Shown here piece by piece: positions 55,666-64,000 of a stretch of 64,000 bases of DNA. Source of the DNA: Paracidovorax cattleyae (GTDB taxonomy: Bacteria; Pseudomonadota; Gammaproteobacteria; Burkholderiales; Burkholderiaceae_C); assembly GCF_900104515.1 (NCBI RefSeq), contig NZ_FNJL01000022.1, forward strand, positions 33,685 to 97,684. The letters are read 5' to 3'. The stretch's first letter is position 1. The number at the start of each line of letters is the position of its first letter. Position numbers and translations under genes: made by a program. The notes below the pieces were generated by a model that was not told where the DNA came from, made no database searches, and saw only the letters and a list, made by a program, of their open reading frames with translations.

Positions 55666-55978
55666 GCAGGTTCGATGCTGTATAGCCGAAGCAGCGGATG
55701 CGGGGTGTCAGCCGGACGGTGTGCAGGATGGCTTCCTGCAGGCCTTGCATGAATGTCTCCATGACAGCGGGCGTACGAAACGGCTCCAGCCGGTAGCGGA
55801 CATCGGCGAAGACGGGGTGCCCGCGCCCATGGTGCACCGCGACGCAGGCGACATGCACATTGGTGAGTGTCGCCCGGAGCACGCCCGTGCACAGCAACGC
55901 GCAGCGTTCGGATAGTTCCGCGACTGCCTCGTCCGGCGGCATTGCGGCAACTGGAATGAATAGGGTGATATTCGGCAT
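55652..55978 (-). CDS. Tautomerase-like small protein
   Basis: A 108-aa protein starting MPNITLFIPVAAMPPDEAV; Pro at position 2 after Met removal is the catalytic base in the tautomerase/4-oxalocrotonate superfamily. The beta-alpha-beta pattern and length (about twice that of a 60-aa tautomerase) fit a MIF/cis-CaaD-like arrangement. GGAGCG precedes the ATG at 55978. It lies 11 bases after the gene at 55990. Confidence 0.65.
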   Translation of the reverse strand: MPNITLFIPVAAMPPDEAVAELSERCALLCTGVLRATLTNVHVACVAVHHGRGHPVFADVRYRLEPFRTPAVMETFMQGLQEAILHTVRLTPRIRCFGYTASNLHARN

Positions 55979-55989
55979 GGAGCGCTCCG

Positions 55990-56538
55990 TCAGTCGGCCG
56001 CAACCGCCGCAAGGACGGGTATGAGCTGGGCGGTCATGGGGGCGTACGCGTGGATACCCTCCGGCCACGAAGCGGCTCCCGTCCAGGCGAGGACATCGGA
56101 CATGCGGGCCGTCGCCAGCCAACGGTGCGCCGGCGATCGGTCCAGCGCGACCGCCCGCAGGGCCTGCGGAGCCAGGCCGCAGCGCATGAGGGGCTCCGGC
56201 CCGGCGGAACCCATTACCAGGCAGGCATCGCTTTCGACCACCGGGGCACGGTCTGGCCCGGTGTAGAGATTGCGATGCCAGTCGGTGATGTGCGCCTGCC
56301 AGCGGGCGAAGCTTCCGCCGCCCTTCCTGCGGTATTCCTCGCCCAGCAGTACATCGATGCCATCGATGGTGTGCAGGGCCAGGTAGGTCGGGCATCCCGG
56401 GCGCAGTGCCTTGAAGCGCTGGGAGGTGTGAAACCCGCTCACCGAAATCAGGGCCGGCAACTTGTCCAGGCTGTAGAAATCATTCCAGGCGGCTTCGCCC
56501 GCAGTGTCCGTAAAGCTGCATTCCACCGTGTAGATCAT
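55990..56538 (-). CDS. Conserved protein of unknown function (ferredoxin-like fold suspected)
   Basis: About 182 aa. It begins MIYTVECSFTDTAGEAAWNDFYSLDKLPALISVSGF, a pattern of dimeric alpha/beta-barrel proteins, and has HITDWHRNLYTG in the middle. A four-codon longer start (ATG 56550) is possible. I do not know its function. It is the first gene of the hypothetical-tautomerase-MBL unit and divergent from the LysR gene, which probably controls it; together they may degrade an organic acid or lactone (inference). Confidence 0.7.
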   Translation of the reverse strand: MIYTVECSFTDTAGEAAWNDFYSLDKLPALISVSGFHTSQRFKALRPGCPTYLALHTIDGIDVLLGEEYRRKGGGSFARWQAHITDWHRNLYTGPDRAPVVESDACLVMGSAGPEPLMRCGLAPQALRAVALDRSPAHRWLATARMSDVLAWTGAASWPEGIHAYAPMTAQLIPVLAAVAAD

Positions 56539-56642
56539 GGATACGCCCATGCAAGTTGATGTTCATGCATGGTATTGGCGTGAAGGTGGCGGGTAAAACG
56601 ATTATTCGGCACACTGCCTTGACCAAACATCAAGCTGTCCGC

Positions 56643-57557
56643 ATGCGCAAGAAAGTCCCGAGCAGTTCCGCCCTCCAGGCCTTCGAGGCTGCGGCCCGGC
56701 ATGGCAGCTTCGCCCGCGCGGCGGACGAGCTGTCGCTAACCGAGGGTGCGATCAGCCGCCAGATCGCACGGCTGGAATCCTTTCTGGACGTCACCCTGTT
56801 CGAGCGCATCGGCAACCGCGTACGGCTCTTGCCCAATGGGGAGCGCTACGCAGCCCAGGTCCGGCAGGTGCTGGAACAGCTCGACCGCGAGAGCCAGTAC
56901 CTGATGGGCCAGCCGGAAGGCGGCGCCAGCCTCGACATCGCCGTCCTTCCCACGTTCGCGACACGCTGGCTGATTCCCCGCCTGGCCGGCTTCCAGCGCA
57001 GGCACCCGCACATCACCGTGCATCTGTCCGAGCGGATGGAACCGTTCGTGCTGGCCGGCAGCGGCTTCGACGCCTGCATCCATTTCGAGCACCCTGCATG
57101 GAGCGGCGCGCACGCCTGCCCTCTTTTGCAGGAAACGCTGGTGCCCGTGTGCCATCCTCGGCTGCTGGACGGCCTGGGACCGGTACCGCCTCTGGATCGG
57201 CTGCCGCGGCTGCACCGGCGCCAGAACCCCGAGGCCTGGCAGCGCTACGCGGAAGAAACCGGCACGGCGATGGCCAGGCCGGCCACCGGAGCCCGCTATG
57301 ACCTGCATGCCATGCTGATCGAGGCCGCGCTGTCGGGCCTCGGCGTGGTCCTGATACCCCGCCTCTATGTCGAGACAGAGCTCGCACAGGGCCGCCTCGT
57401 GGCACCCTGGCCGGAAGGCAAGATGGTGTCGAAGACGTTCTGTCTCGTGCTGCCCCGTCCCGCGGAGCTCTGCGCTGAGCCGATCAAGGTCTTCGCGCAA
57501 TGGCTGGTCGAGGAAGCTGCCTCCACCGCCGATGGTTCCCGGTGCGCGGGTGGCTGA
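56643..57557 (+). CDS. LysR-family transcriptional regulator
   Basis: A 304-aa LysR regulator of the GcvA/AmpR-like subgroup. The helix-turn-helix lies at residues 9-65 (SALQAFEAAARHGSFARAADELSLTEGAISRQIARLE). The effector domain follows with DIAVLPTFATRWLIPRLAGFQ and GLGVVLIPRLYVETELAQGRLV near the end. I chose the ATG at 56643, which matches family starts; the frame is open 29 codons further up. It is divergent from the 56538 gene, with about 100 bases between. Confidence 0.9.
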   Translation: MRKKVPSSSALQAFEAAARHGSFARAADELSLTEGAISRQIARLESFLDVTLFERIGNRVRLLPNGERYAAQVRQVLEQLDRESQYLMGQPEGGASLDIAVLPTFATRWLIPRLAGFQRRHPHITVHLSERMEPFVLAGSGFDACIHFEHPAWSGAHACPLLQETLVPVCHPRLLDGLGPVPPLDRLPRLHRRQNPEAWQRYAEETGTAMARPATGARYDLHAMLIEAALSGLGVVLIPRLYVETELAQGRLVAPWPEGKMVSKTFCLVLPRPAELCAEPIKVFAQWLVEEAASTADGSRCAGG

Positions 57558-57693
57558 AGCCGACCTCCGGTCCATCGCGACAGCGCCACCAGCAACCTGC
57601 CTTGGGGGCAGGCCGCCGGCCAATCCCGATACGGATGGAAGGTCAAAATCGAAGTCCACGGCAAAAAGATAGCTAGCCAACTAAACTTCAGCC

Positions 57694-58182
57694 ATGTCCG
57701 GTGCCCCACGTCCCGCGTCTGCCGATCCGGCGGAACTGCGAAACCTCACGTTCACGCTCAACCTGCTGCAGCGCGCCTACCGTGCTGCGGCCGACCGGGC
57801 GGTCGCGCACCTGGGCGTGTCGCAGGCGGCCGGCTGGGCCGTGGTGACCATCGGTCGGCATGGCGATGGCACCCGCCAGGGCGTGATCGCCGACCTGCTG
57901 GGTATCGAAGGGCCGACGTTGATCCGCACCCTGGACCAGTTGGTCGCCGCAGGCCTCGTCGAGCGCCGGGACGACCCGGCCGACCGCCGCGCGCGCACGC
58001 TGCACCTGACCGAAGCCGGCAAAGCGATCCTCGCCCGCATCGAGGAAGCCCTGAACGACCTGCGCTCCGAGCTGTTCCAGGACATCCCGGCCGAGGACGT
58101 GCGCGCATGCCTGCGCGTCTTCGGAACGCTCTGGACGCGCCTGGGCAAGGCCGACCGCGGCGGAGCCGCCACAGAAGGCTGA
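57694..58182 (+). CDS. MarR-family regulator of the efflux operon
   Basis: A 162-aa winged-helix regulator. LGVSQAAGWAVVTIGRHG and IADLLGIEGPTLIRTLDQLVAAGLVERRDDPADRRARTLHLTEAG show the MarR DNA-binding core. It lies one base ahead of the FUSC gene, so it heads the operon and likely represses it in response to an aromatic or phenolic ligand. Confidence 0.9.
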   Translation: MSGAPRPASADPAELRNLTFTLNLLQRAYRAAADRAVAHLGVSQAAGWAVVTIGRHGDGTRQGVIADLLGIEGPTLIRTLDQLVAAGLVERRDDPADRRARTLHLTEAGKAILARIEEALNDLRSELFQDIPAEDVRACLRVFGTLWTRLGKADRGGAATEG

Positions 58183-58183
58183 C

Positions 58184-60370
58184 ATGCCACTGCCCCGCCT
58201 GCTGCCGCGCTTCACCCCGGCCGAAATGCTCTTTTCCGCGAAGTGCTTCGCCGCCGCCATGCTGGCCATGGCCGTTGCCAGCTGGGCCGGCCTGCCGCGG
58301 CCCTTCTGGGCGCTGATGACCACTTACATCGTGGCCAACCCGCTGGCCGGCGCAGTACGGTCCAAGGGTGCGTTCCGCCTGGGCGGCACGCTGCTGGGCT
58401 GCGCCGCCACGCTGCTGATGGTGCCGGCGATGGTCGATGCGCCCGAGCTGCTCACGCTGGCGCTGGCCCTGTGGGTGGCGCTGTGCCTGTTCGTCTCGCT
58501 GCTCGACCGCACGCCACGCTCCTACCTGTTCATGCTGGCCGGCTATTCGGCGGCGCTGATCGGCTTTCCGGCCGTGAGTGCGCCCACCGGCATCTTCGAG
58601 ACGGCCTCGGCCCGCGTGCAGGAGATCGGCATCGGCATCGTCTGCGCCGGACTGGTGCACAGCCTGGTGTGGCCGGTGAGCATGGGCCCGACGCTGGTCG
58701 GGATGGTGGACCGCACCCTGGCCGATGCCGGTGCGTGGCTGCGCGCCATGCTGCAGCCGCCCGCCCCCTCCGACGGTGGTCTGTCGGCCGCGCCCACGCA
58801 ACAGGCCGCCCGGCGCAAGCTGGCAGGCGACATCTCCCAATTGCGCGTGATGGCCACGCACGTGCCCTTCGACACCAGCCACCTGAAGTGGACGGCGCAA
58901 GCCATCCACGCGCTGCAGCACGAGGTGGCAGCGCTCACGCCCTTCGCCTCGGCCGTGGACGACCGGCTGCGCGCCCTGCGCGATGCCGAGGGCCGCCTGC
59001 CGGTGGACGTGGACCATACGGTGGCCCGGGTGCTGGCACGGCTGGCCGACAGTGGCCGCGCAGCACCGGATCAGCCTGGCCTTCCGCTGGCCGCAGGCGA
59101 TATGGCCGAGCTGCGCACGGCGGCCCGTACGCTGGCGGATTGCGCACCGCCGCCCACGACCGGTTGGATCCTGGCGCTGCGCACGGGCCTGGCCGTGCGC
59201 CTGGAGGAACTGATCGATGCCTGGGCCGCGTGCGTGCAGTTGCGGGAACGCATCGACGCCGGCCTGGCCGGCCGCCCGCAGCCGCTGGCGGCACCGGGCC
59301 AACGGGCAGCGGTGCCCGCCGCCCGCAACGTGCTGCACCGCGACGTGGGGATGGCCGCCTGGTCGGCCGTGGCAGCAGCCGTGGCGATCTGCCTGTGCTC
59401 GGCCTTCTGGATCCTCACCGGCTGGTCCGGCGGCGCAGCCATGCCCATGATGGCGGCGATCTTCTCCTCCTTCTTCGCCGGCATGGACGATCCCGTGCCG
59501 GCGATCTACGCCTTCCTGAAGGCGTTGCTGCTGTCGCTGCCGCTGGGCGCGCTCTACGTGCTGGTGCTGATGCCGCTGGTGGTGGATCTGCCCACGCTGG
59601 CCGTGGTGTGCGCGCCGGTGTTCCTGGTGCTGGGCGTCTACATGGCGCGGCCCGCGACCCTGCTGATGGCCATGGGACTGTTGCTGTCGGGCGTGCTCGG
59701 CACCCTGTCGCTGCACGACACCGGCCAGGCGGACTTCGCCAGCTTCGTCAACAGCTCCATCGGCCAGGTGCTCGGCGGGGCCACGGCCGCGGTGGTCACG
59801 GCACTGGTGCGCTCGGTGAGCGCCGAATGGAGCGCCCGCCGCATCCAGCGCCGCACCTGGCGCGAACTGGGGCAATTGCCGCGCAATGCCGACCCCGCCC
59901 AGGCCCGCCTGCATGCAGCCCGCGTGCTCGATCGCATCGGCCTGCTGGCACCGCGCATCGCCCAGGCCGGCGGCACGGTGGCGGGCGTGAATGCCGACGA
60001 CGCGCTGGTGGACCTGCGCATCGGCACCGACCTGCATGCGCTGCGCCACCACGCCGCGCTGCTGCCGGGCCGGCTGGGGCCGGACATCCTGGCGCAGGTG
60101 GCAAGGCTGTTCCGCGAACATCCGGCACGGTCCACCACCGAGCAAGCCGCGCAGGCGCAGCCCCTGCTCGCCGAGCGCATCGACGAGGCGCTGCAGGCAC
60201 TGCTGCCCCCGGCGCCTGCCACGCAGGCCTGCCCGGCCGGTAGCGCGAGCACGGGCACGCGCGACGAGCGCCGCCGTGTGCTCGCCGCCCTGGTCGGCCT
60301 GCGCCGCAACCTGTTTCCTTCGCGGCCCTGGCCGGCTGCCCCCAGTCCCACGCAGGAGGCCATGGCATGA
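58184..60370 (+). CDS. FUSC-family (AaeB-like) aromatic acid efflux permease
   Basis: Inner-membrane efflux protein of 728 aa. Two sets of hydrophobic helices (about residues 15-170 and 375-510) flank cytosolic regions, as in the FUSC/AaeB family (PF04632). Motifs: RPFWALMTTYIVANPLAGA near residue 42 and the repeated FWILTGWSGGAAMPMMAAI near 410. AaeB pumps aromatic carboxylic acids with AaeA. The stop overlaps the DUF1656 gene by ATGA. Confidence 0.9.
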   Translation: MPLPRLLPRFTPAEMLFSAKCFAAAMLAMAVASWAGLPRPFWALMTTYIVANPLAGAVRSKGAFRLGGTLLGCAATLLMVPAMVDAPELLTLALALWVALCLFVSLLDRTPRSYLFMLAGYSAALIGFPAVSAPTGIFETASARVQEIGIGIVCAGLVHSLVWPVSMGPTLVGMVDRTLADAGAWLRAMLQPPAPSDGGLSAAPTQQAARRKLAGDISQLRVMATHVPFDTSHLKWTAQAIHALQHEVAALTPFASAVDDRLRALRDAEGRLPVDVDHTVARVLARLADSGRAAPDQPGLPLAAGDMAELRTAARTLADCAPPPTTGWILALRTGLAVRLEELIDAWAACVQLRERIDAGLAGRPQPLAAPGQRAAVPAARNVLHRDVGMAAWSAVAAAVAICLCSAFWILTGWSGGAAMPMMAAIFSSFFAGMDDPVPAIYAFLKALLLSLPLGALYVLVLMPLVVDLPTLAVVCAPVFLVLGVYMARPATLLMAMGLLLSGVLGTLSLHDTGQADFASFVNSSIGQVLGGATAAVVTALVRSVSAEWSARRIQRRTWRELGQLPRNADPAQARLHAARVLDRIGLLAPRIAQAGGTVAGVNADDALVDLRIGTDLHALRHHAALLPGRLGPDILAQVARLFREHPARSTTEQAAQAQPLLAERIDEALQALLPPAPATQACPAGSASTGTRDERRRVLAALVGLRRNLFPSRPWPAAPSPTQEAMA

Positions 60371-60585
60371 CCGGCGAAGCGACGTTCTATGGCGTGTACG
60401 TGCCCTGGCTGCTGCTGCTGGCCATCGTGGCCTGGGCCCTGTGCTAGGGCGCGCGCCGCCTGCTGGGCAGCCTGGGTGCCTACCGGTGGGTCTGGCATGC
60501 CGCCCTGTTCGACACGGCTCTCTATGTGCTGATCCTGTTCCTGCTCACCCGGCTCACCGCGCCGGGAGGACTCTTCTTCCCATGA
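60367..60585 (+). pseudogene. DUF1656 (AaeX-like) gene with an in-frame amber stop
   Basis: The frame codes for a normal 72-residue DUF1656 membrane protein (GEATFYGVYVPWLLLL at the start, GAYRWVWHAALFDTALYVLIL in the second helix), except that codon 27 is TAG (60445-60447). The start overlaps the FUSC stop and the end overlaps the HlyD start, both as ATGA, so it is part of the same operon. The stop would leave a 26-residue peptide and could uncouple translation of the HlyD gene. Confidence 0.85.
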
Positions 60586-61496
60586 CATCGACAACGACAA
60601 AGACGATCTCGACGCGCACCCGCGCCTTCGCTGTGCAACTGGCCCGCGTGCTGCTGACGCTGGGCATGGTGGCCCTGGCCGCCTGGGCCGCCATGCGCCT
60701 GTGGGACCACTACGAACTCGCGCCCTGGACCCGCGATGGCCGCGTGCGCGCCAACGTCGTGCAGGTGGCCCCCGACGTGTCGGGGCTGGTGCACGCGGTG
60801 CAGGTGCAGGACAACCAGGCCGTCAAGGCGGGCCAGATGCTGTTCGAGATCGACCCGGCGCGCTTCTCGCTCGCCGTGCAGCAGGCGCGCGCCGGCGTGC
60901 AGTCGGCCCAGGCCAGCCTGGCGCAGGCGCGCCGCGAGGACGCCCGCAACGACAGCCTGTCGGACCTGGTGCCGCGCGAGGCGCGCGAACAGACCCGGGC
61001 GCGCGTGGAAGCCGCCGCCGCCGCGCTGGCCCGGGCCGAGGTCGATCTGCGCACGGCCGAACTCAACCTGCAACGCGCCACGGTGCGCGCGCCGGTGGAC
61101 GGCTGGGTCACCAACCTGGACCTGCGCACGGGCGCCTACGCCGCCGCCGGCCGCGGCGCCATGGCGATCGTCGATCGCGGTTCCTTCTACGTCGAAGGCT
61201 ATTTCGAGGAAACCAAGCTCGCCCGCATCCATCCTGGCGATGCCGTGCGGGTGACGCCCATGGGCAGCCGTATGGCGCTGTCCGGCACGGTGCAGAGCAT
61301 CGCCGCCGGCATCGCCGACCGCGACCGCTCCACCGGCGCCAACCTGCTGCCCAGCGTCAGCCCCACCTTCAACTGGGTGCGCCTGGCGCAGCGGGTGCCG
61401 GTGCGGGTGCAGTTGGATGCGCATCCGGGCGCCGCCGGGCTGGTGGCCGGCCAGACCGTGCTCGTCGAAGTGGTGGCCCGGGAAGGCCGGACATGA
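60582..61496 (+). CDS. HlyD/EmrA-family membrane fusion protein (AaeA-like)
   Basis: Periplasmic adaptor of the efflux pump, 304 aa. One N-terminal membrane anchor (about residues 16-36), then the lipoyl half-motif NVVQVAPDVSGLVHAVQVQDNQAVKAGQMLFEIDP, an alpha hairpin (about 95-160), and the second lipoyl half RATVRAPVDGWVTNLDLRTGAY. It starts with ATG at 60582, overlapping the end of the DUF1656 frame, and overlaps the outer-membrane gene by four bases. Confidence 0.92.
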   Translation: MTSTTTKTISTRTRAFAVQLARVLLTLGMVALAAWAAMRLWDHYELAPWTRDGRVRANVVQVAPDVSGLVHAVQVQDNQAVKAGQMLFEIDPARFSLAVQQARAGVQSAQASLAQARREDARNDSLSDLVPREAREQTRARVEAAAAALARAEVDLRTAELNLQRATVRAPVDGWVTNLDLRTGAYAAAGRGAMAIVDRGSFYVEGYFEETKLARIHPGDAVRVTPMGSRMALSGTVQSIAAGIADRDRSTGANLLPSVSPTFNWVRLAQRVPVRVQLDAHPGAAGLVAGQTVLVEVVAREGRT

Positions 61497-62974
61497 CACG
61501 CCGCCCCGCCGTCCCCCGTGCCGCCAGCGCCGCCCGGCAGGCCGTACCCCCGTTCGCTGCCCTGCTCGCCGCCCTGCTCCTGGCCGGCTGCGGCAGCCTG
61601 TCCGTCGGGCCCGACTACCACGTACCGGCCGAGGCAGCCGTGCGTGATCCGGCCGCGGCCCGGCCCTTCCAGGAGGCGCAGGCGCCCGGCGCCGATGCCG
61701 CCGTCTCCGCCGAGCCCCTGCCGCCGCGCTGGTGGCACCTGTTCCGCGACCCGACGCTTGATGCCCTGGTGCAGGAGGCGCTGGCGCACAACACCGACCT
61801 GCGCGTCGCCGCCGCCAACCTGGAGCTGCAGCAGGCCGCACTGGCCCAGGTGCGGGCCGCCGAACAGCCGCAGCTGTCGCTGTCCGGGGGCCCGGGCTTC
61901 GGCCACGTCTCGGGCCTGTCGGAACTGGCACCCGGCGTCAGCCCGTCCAACCAGTTCGCCTACAGCGTGGACGCGGGCCTTTCCTATCAGGTCGATGTGG
62001 TGGGCGAACTGCGGCGCGCGGCCGAAGCGGCGCAAGCGGACTCCGCGGCTGCGGCGGCCGCTCTCGACCTGGCCCGCGTGAACGTGGCCGCGGGCACTGC
62101 ACGCGCCTATGCCATGGCCTGCGCCACGGGCCAGCAACTGAAGGTGGCCGAATCCTCCGTCGCCCTGCAGAAGGAGCAGTTGGGCGTCGTGCAGCGGCTG
62201 CACGATGCAGGCCGCGCCGGCGCCACCGACCTGGCGCGCTCGCGCGCGCTGCTCGCCCAGCTGGAGGCGGCGCCCCCTGCACTGCAGGCGCAGCGCCAGG
62301 CCGCGCTGTACCAGCTGGCGGCCTGGCTGGGCCGCACGCCAGGTGCGCTGCCGGCCGCGGTGCAGCAGTGCGCCACCGTGCCGCAGGTGGCCGGCGCGCT
62401 GCCCGTGGGCGACGGGGCCGCGCTGCTGCGCAGGCGGCCCGACCTGCGGCGCAGCGAACGGCAACTGGCCGCCGCCACGGCCCGCATCGGCGTGGCCACG
62501 GCCCAGCTCTATCCCAAGGTATCCCTGGGCCTGTCGGCCAGCTCGGCCGGGCCGGCCGGCGACTTCCTGGGCAGGGATACGTTCTCCTGGAGCATCGGGC
62601 CCTTGATCCGCTGGAGCCTGCCCAACACGGGCGCCGCCCGCGCCCGCATCGCCGGCGCCGAGGCTGGCACCCGCATGGCCCTCGCGGGCTTCGACGGCGC
62701 CGTGCTGCAGGCGCTGCGTGAGACGGAGACTGCACTGTCGGCCTACCGCCAGGAACTGGTCAGCGTCGAGGCACTGAAACGCGCCCGGGACGACAGCGCC
62801 CAGGTGGCCCGGCAGGCCCAGCGCCTCTACGTGGGCGGCCGCAGCGCGTACCTCGATGCGCTGGACGCCCAGCGCTCGCTGGCCACTGCGGAGGCCAGCC
62901 TCGCGGCCGCGCAGGTGCGGGTGGCGCAGGAGCAGGTGGCGGTGTTCATGGCGCTGGGTGGGGGATGGGAGTGA
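61493..62974 (+). CDS. Outer-membrane efflux lipoprotein, NodT family
   Basis: TolC-like exit duct of the pump, 493 aa. The lipobox LLAGCGS near residue 30 marks lipid anchoring, followed by the family start VGPDYHVPAEA. Two OEP repeats follow (helices at about 80-270 and 300-480), with LRRRPDLRRSERQLAAATARIG and YPKVSLGLSAS typical of NodT proteins. It closes the MarR-FUSC-DUF1656-HlyD-NodT operon. Confidence 0.94.
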   Translation: MTRRPAVPRAASAARQAVPPFAALLAALLLAGCGSLSVGPDYHVPAEAAVRDPAAARPFQEAQAPGADAAVSAEPLPPRWWHLFRDPTLDALVQEALAHNTDLRVAAANLELQQAALAQVRAAEQPQLSLSGGPGFGHVSGLSELAPGVSPSNQFAYSVDAGLSYQVDVVGELRRAAEAAQADSAAAAAALDLARVNVAAGTARAYAMACATGQQLKVAESSVALQKEQLGVVQRLHDAGRAGATDLARSRALLAQLEAAPPALQAQRQAALYQLAAWLGRTPGALPAAVQQCATVPQVAGALPVGDGAALLRRRPDLRRSERQLAAATARIGVATAQLYPKVSLGLSASSAGPAGDFLGRDTFSWSIGPLIRWSLPNTGAARARIAGAEAGTRMALAGFDGAVLQALRETETALSAYRQELVSVEALKRARDDSAQVARQAQRLYVGGRSAYLDALDAQRSLATAEASLAAAQVRVAQEQVAVFMALGGGWE

Positions 62975-63249
62975 GGCCGGAATCGCGGGTCGCGCATGGA
63001 AGCCTGCGACCGGATTTCACTCCCACTCGATCATCAACAGGTCGTCAGAACCCGCATGGTTAAGGGATTGGCTGTGATCGACATGGGGCCTTACCGTCGC
63101 TTTTACCGTCAGAAGCAGCCACCTTTTGCTGGCGCGGCAGATGGAGCAATTTGCGGGACGGCGATTCTGACAACACCATTGTCAACCAGTCCGTAGCATA
63201 TCGAAAACTCTCTGTTCCGTCAGTCAATGTCGAAAGCAACTGACCCGAC

Positions 63250-63507
63250 TTACAACCTCTCCGCAAGTGCCCTAAGCCTCTTGCTTTGCTTCGCCACCTT
63301 GATCTGCGCCCGCCCCTCTTTGCTTACCCGAATCGAAGTGGCGTATTGAACGATAGCGTCATGCGCCTCCTTGCTATTGGCTTCGTACCAACCGGACTTG
63401 TAAGACAGCGATCCTGCAGCGACCATGCTGTCCAGATCGGGGTAGTTGTCTACCCGATCCTTGATCAGCTTCTTCAAGGCAACTATGTCTTTTTCCGTGA
63501 GTGGCAT
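63250..63507 (-). CDS. Small protein of unknown function
   Basis: An 85-aa, charged, helical protein: MPLTEKDIVALKKLIKDRV at the start and a Lys/Arg-rich end. There is no Cys, signal or membrane segment. AAGGAC lies seven bases before the ATG at 63507. The base composition here is lower in G+C than the neighbouring efflux operon, and the gene sits next to insertion sequences, so it is likely acquired DNA. Function unknown. Confidence 0.65.
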   Translation of the reverse strand: MPLTEKDIVALKKLIKDRVDNYPDLDSMVAAGSLSYKSGWYEANSKEAHDAIVQYATSIRVSKEGRAQIKVAKQSKRLRALAERL

Positions 63508-63567
63508 AATTAAAGTCCTTCTCGATGGTCGTTCGCTCATAGTAGCGCAAGCCTCAAATTAGGCAGG

Positions 63568-63649
63568 GCCGATCTGCCACCTTGGGAAGTGGTTTACCAG
63601 CAAAGCCGGCACTGGCTGGATGCGGACTGCTTCGAGGCGATGGTCTGGG
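63568..63649 (+). pseudogene. Remnant of an IS5-family transposase
   Basis: In one frame 27 codons read ADLPPWEVVYQQSRHWLDAD and CFEAMVW, which matches the N-terminal region of IS5-family transposases (the DLPPW...VYQQ...W block). It ends exactly where the IS3-type terminal sequence begins, so the IS3 element seems to have inserted into it or formed a joint. Confidence 0.5.
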
Positions 63650-64000
63650 TGACCTGCCCCCTTCAGCCGTGCCAATGTTGAGTTAGCGAGTCCAAGGGTT
63701 TGGAGATTACTTGATCTCCGGTTGTTGCACAGCATCGCCAGTGCGCTGGCGATGCTGTGCGGCGAAACTGGCCGGCGGTATGCGCCCCAGTGAGCTGTGC
63801 GGGCGTACTTCGTTGTAGTCCCGCCGCCATCGGGCAATCTCCTGCCTGGCCTGTGGCAGTGACTCGAACCACTGCTCATTGAGGCACTCATCCCTGAACT
63901 TGCCGTTGAAGCTCTCAATGTAGGCGTTCTGCGTCGGGCAGCCTGCGTCGTTGAGCAAGTGCCGAACGCCCCGGGCCGCCGCCCAGGCCATGAACGCCCG
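63650..64000 (-). mobile_element. IS3-family insertion sequence, cut by the window edge
   Basis: TGACCTGCCCCC at 63650-63661 looks like an IS3-family terminal inverted repeat. The transposase C-terminus lies just inside it on the minus strand. The other end is outside the window, so target duplication cannot be checked. Confidence 0.7.
63707..64000 (-). CDS. IS3-family transposase (OrfB), partial
   Basis: C-terminal 97 residues of the DDE integrase: GCPTQNAYIESFNGKFRDECL, with the catalytic Glu in AYIESFNGK, then YNEVRPHSSLGRIPPASF. The frame is open to base 64000, so the N-terminal part is outside. It closely follows IS3 OrfB layout, with the stop about 45 bases inside the terminal repeat. 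Confidence 0.9.
   Translation of the reverse strand, partial: RAFMAWAAARGVRHLLNDAGCPTQNAYIESFNGKFRDECLNEQWFESLPQARQEIARWRRDYNEVRPHSSLGRIPPASFAAQHRQRTGDAVQQPEIK

Noticed and set aside
63018..63100. Minus-strand frame ending IEWE, reminiscent of a guaA 3' end and its use as an integration site
   Set aside because: The preceding residues do not match GuaA and no integrase lies next to it; the resemblance is limited to four residues.

Overview
The window is GC-rich, densely coded DNA of a Comamonadaceae-type betaproteobacterium, most likely an Acidovorax close to the plant-pathogenic A. avenae/A. citrulli group. This is an inference from gene content: a PHB phasin, TRAP transport, a hemP/tonB-exbBD iron locus, a cydDCABX operon, and a textbook hrp-type PIP box in front of a small orphan gene. 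No rRNA, tRNA or CRISPR array was seen.

Layout. 1-8.5 kb: a hydantoinase/5-oxoprolinase fusion cut by the left edge (minus), divergent from an M14 carboxypeptidase and a DctPQM TRAP transporter. 8.5-18.5 kb: CrcB, a LOG-family protein, the PIP-box candidate type III effector, an MFS carrier with RmuC, a 2-hydroxyacid dehydrogenase, PncB, a lipoprotein gamma-glutamyltransferase and a thioesterase. 18.6-23.7 kb: phasin with PhaR-like operators, then the iron block bfd, tonB, exbB, exbD, hemP, a structured RNA in the hemP 3' region, GlcG/HbpS, and a YccA-type protein. 23.8-31.4 kb: a lipoprotein, RlmD, two secreted proteins, and an Lrp regulator divergent from putA. 31.4-37.4 kb: a DUF2325 gene, a Fur-box promoter with a second copy of the structured RNA, and a TonB receptor/ABC operon for a metal chelate. 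37.5-38.4 kb: a decayed coniferyl-alcohol/aromatic-aldehyde dehydrogenase pair. 38.9-43.1 kb: a secreted protein, a YtcJ-like amidohydrolase and a GbsR/MarR regulator divergent from DUF2946-cydDCABX (43.3-50.3 kb). 50.3-54.7 kb: a NUDIX gene, then a scrambled zone with a receiver fragment, a Mu-like protease fused to a histidine kinase, a toxin/immunity-like pair with frameshifts, a Mu gpG gene and broken ADH and SDR genes. 54.8-63.0 kb: an MBL-fold hydrolase, a tautomerase-like gene, a LysR regulator, and a MarR-FUSC-DUF1656-HlyD-NodT efflux operon whose DUF1656 gene has an amber stop. 63.0-64.0 kb: an AT-richer small gene and an IS3-family element inserted in an IS5-family remnant, cut by the right edge.

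How the parts connect. TonB-ExbB-ExbD would energise the TonB receptor 14 kb downstream. HemP, Bfd, GlcG/HbpS, two strong Fur boxes and a duplicated RNA element make an iron-starvation regulon. The two RNA copies share about 85% identity, the same terminal poly-T, and a hairpin whose closing pair covaries. This points to a pair of Fur-controlled small RNAs, one processed from the hemP transcript and one with its own promoter. This RNA pair and the PIP-box gene are the two most novel-looking signals here.
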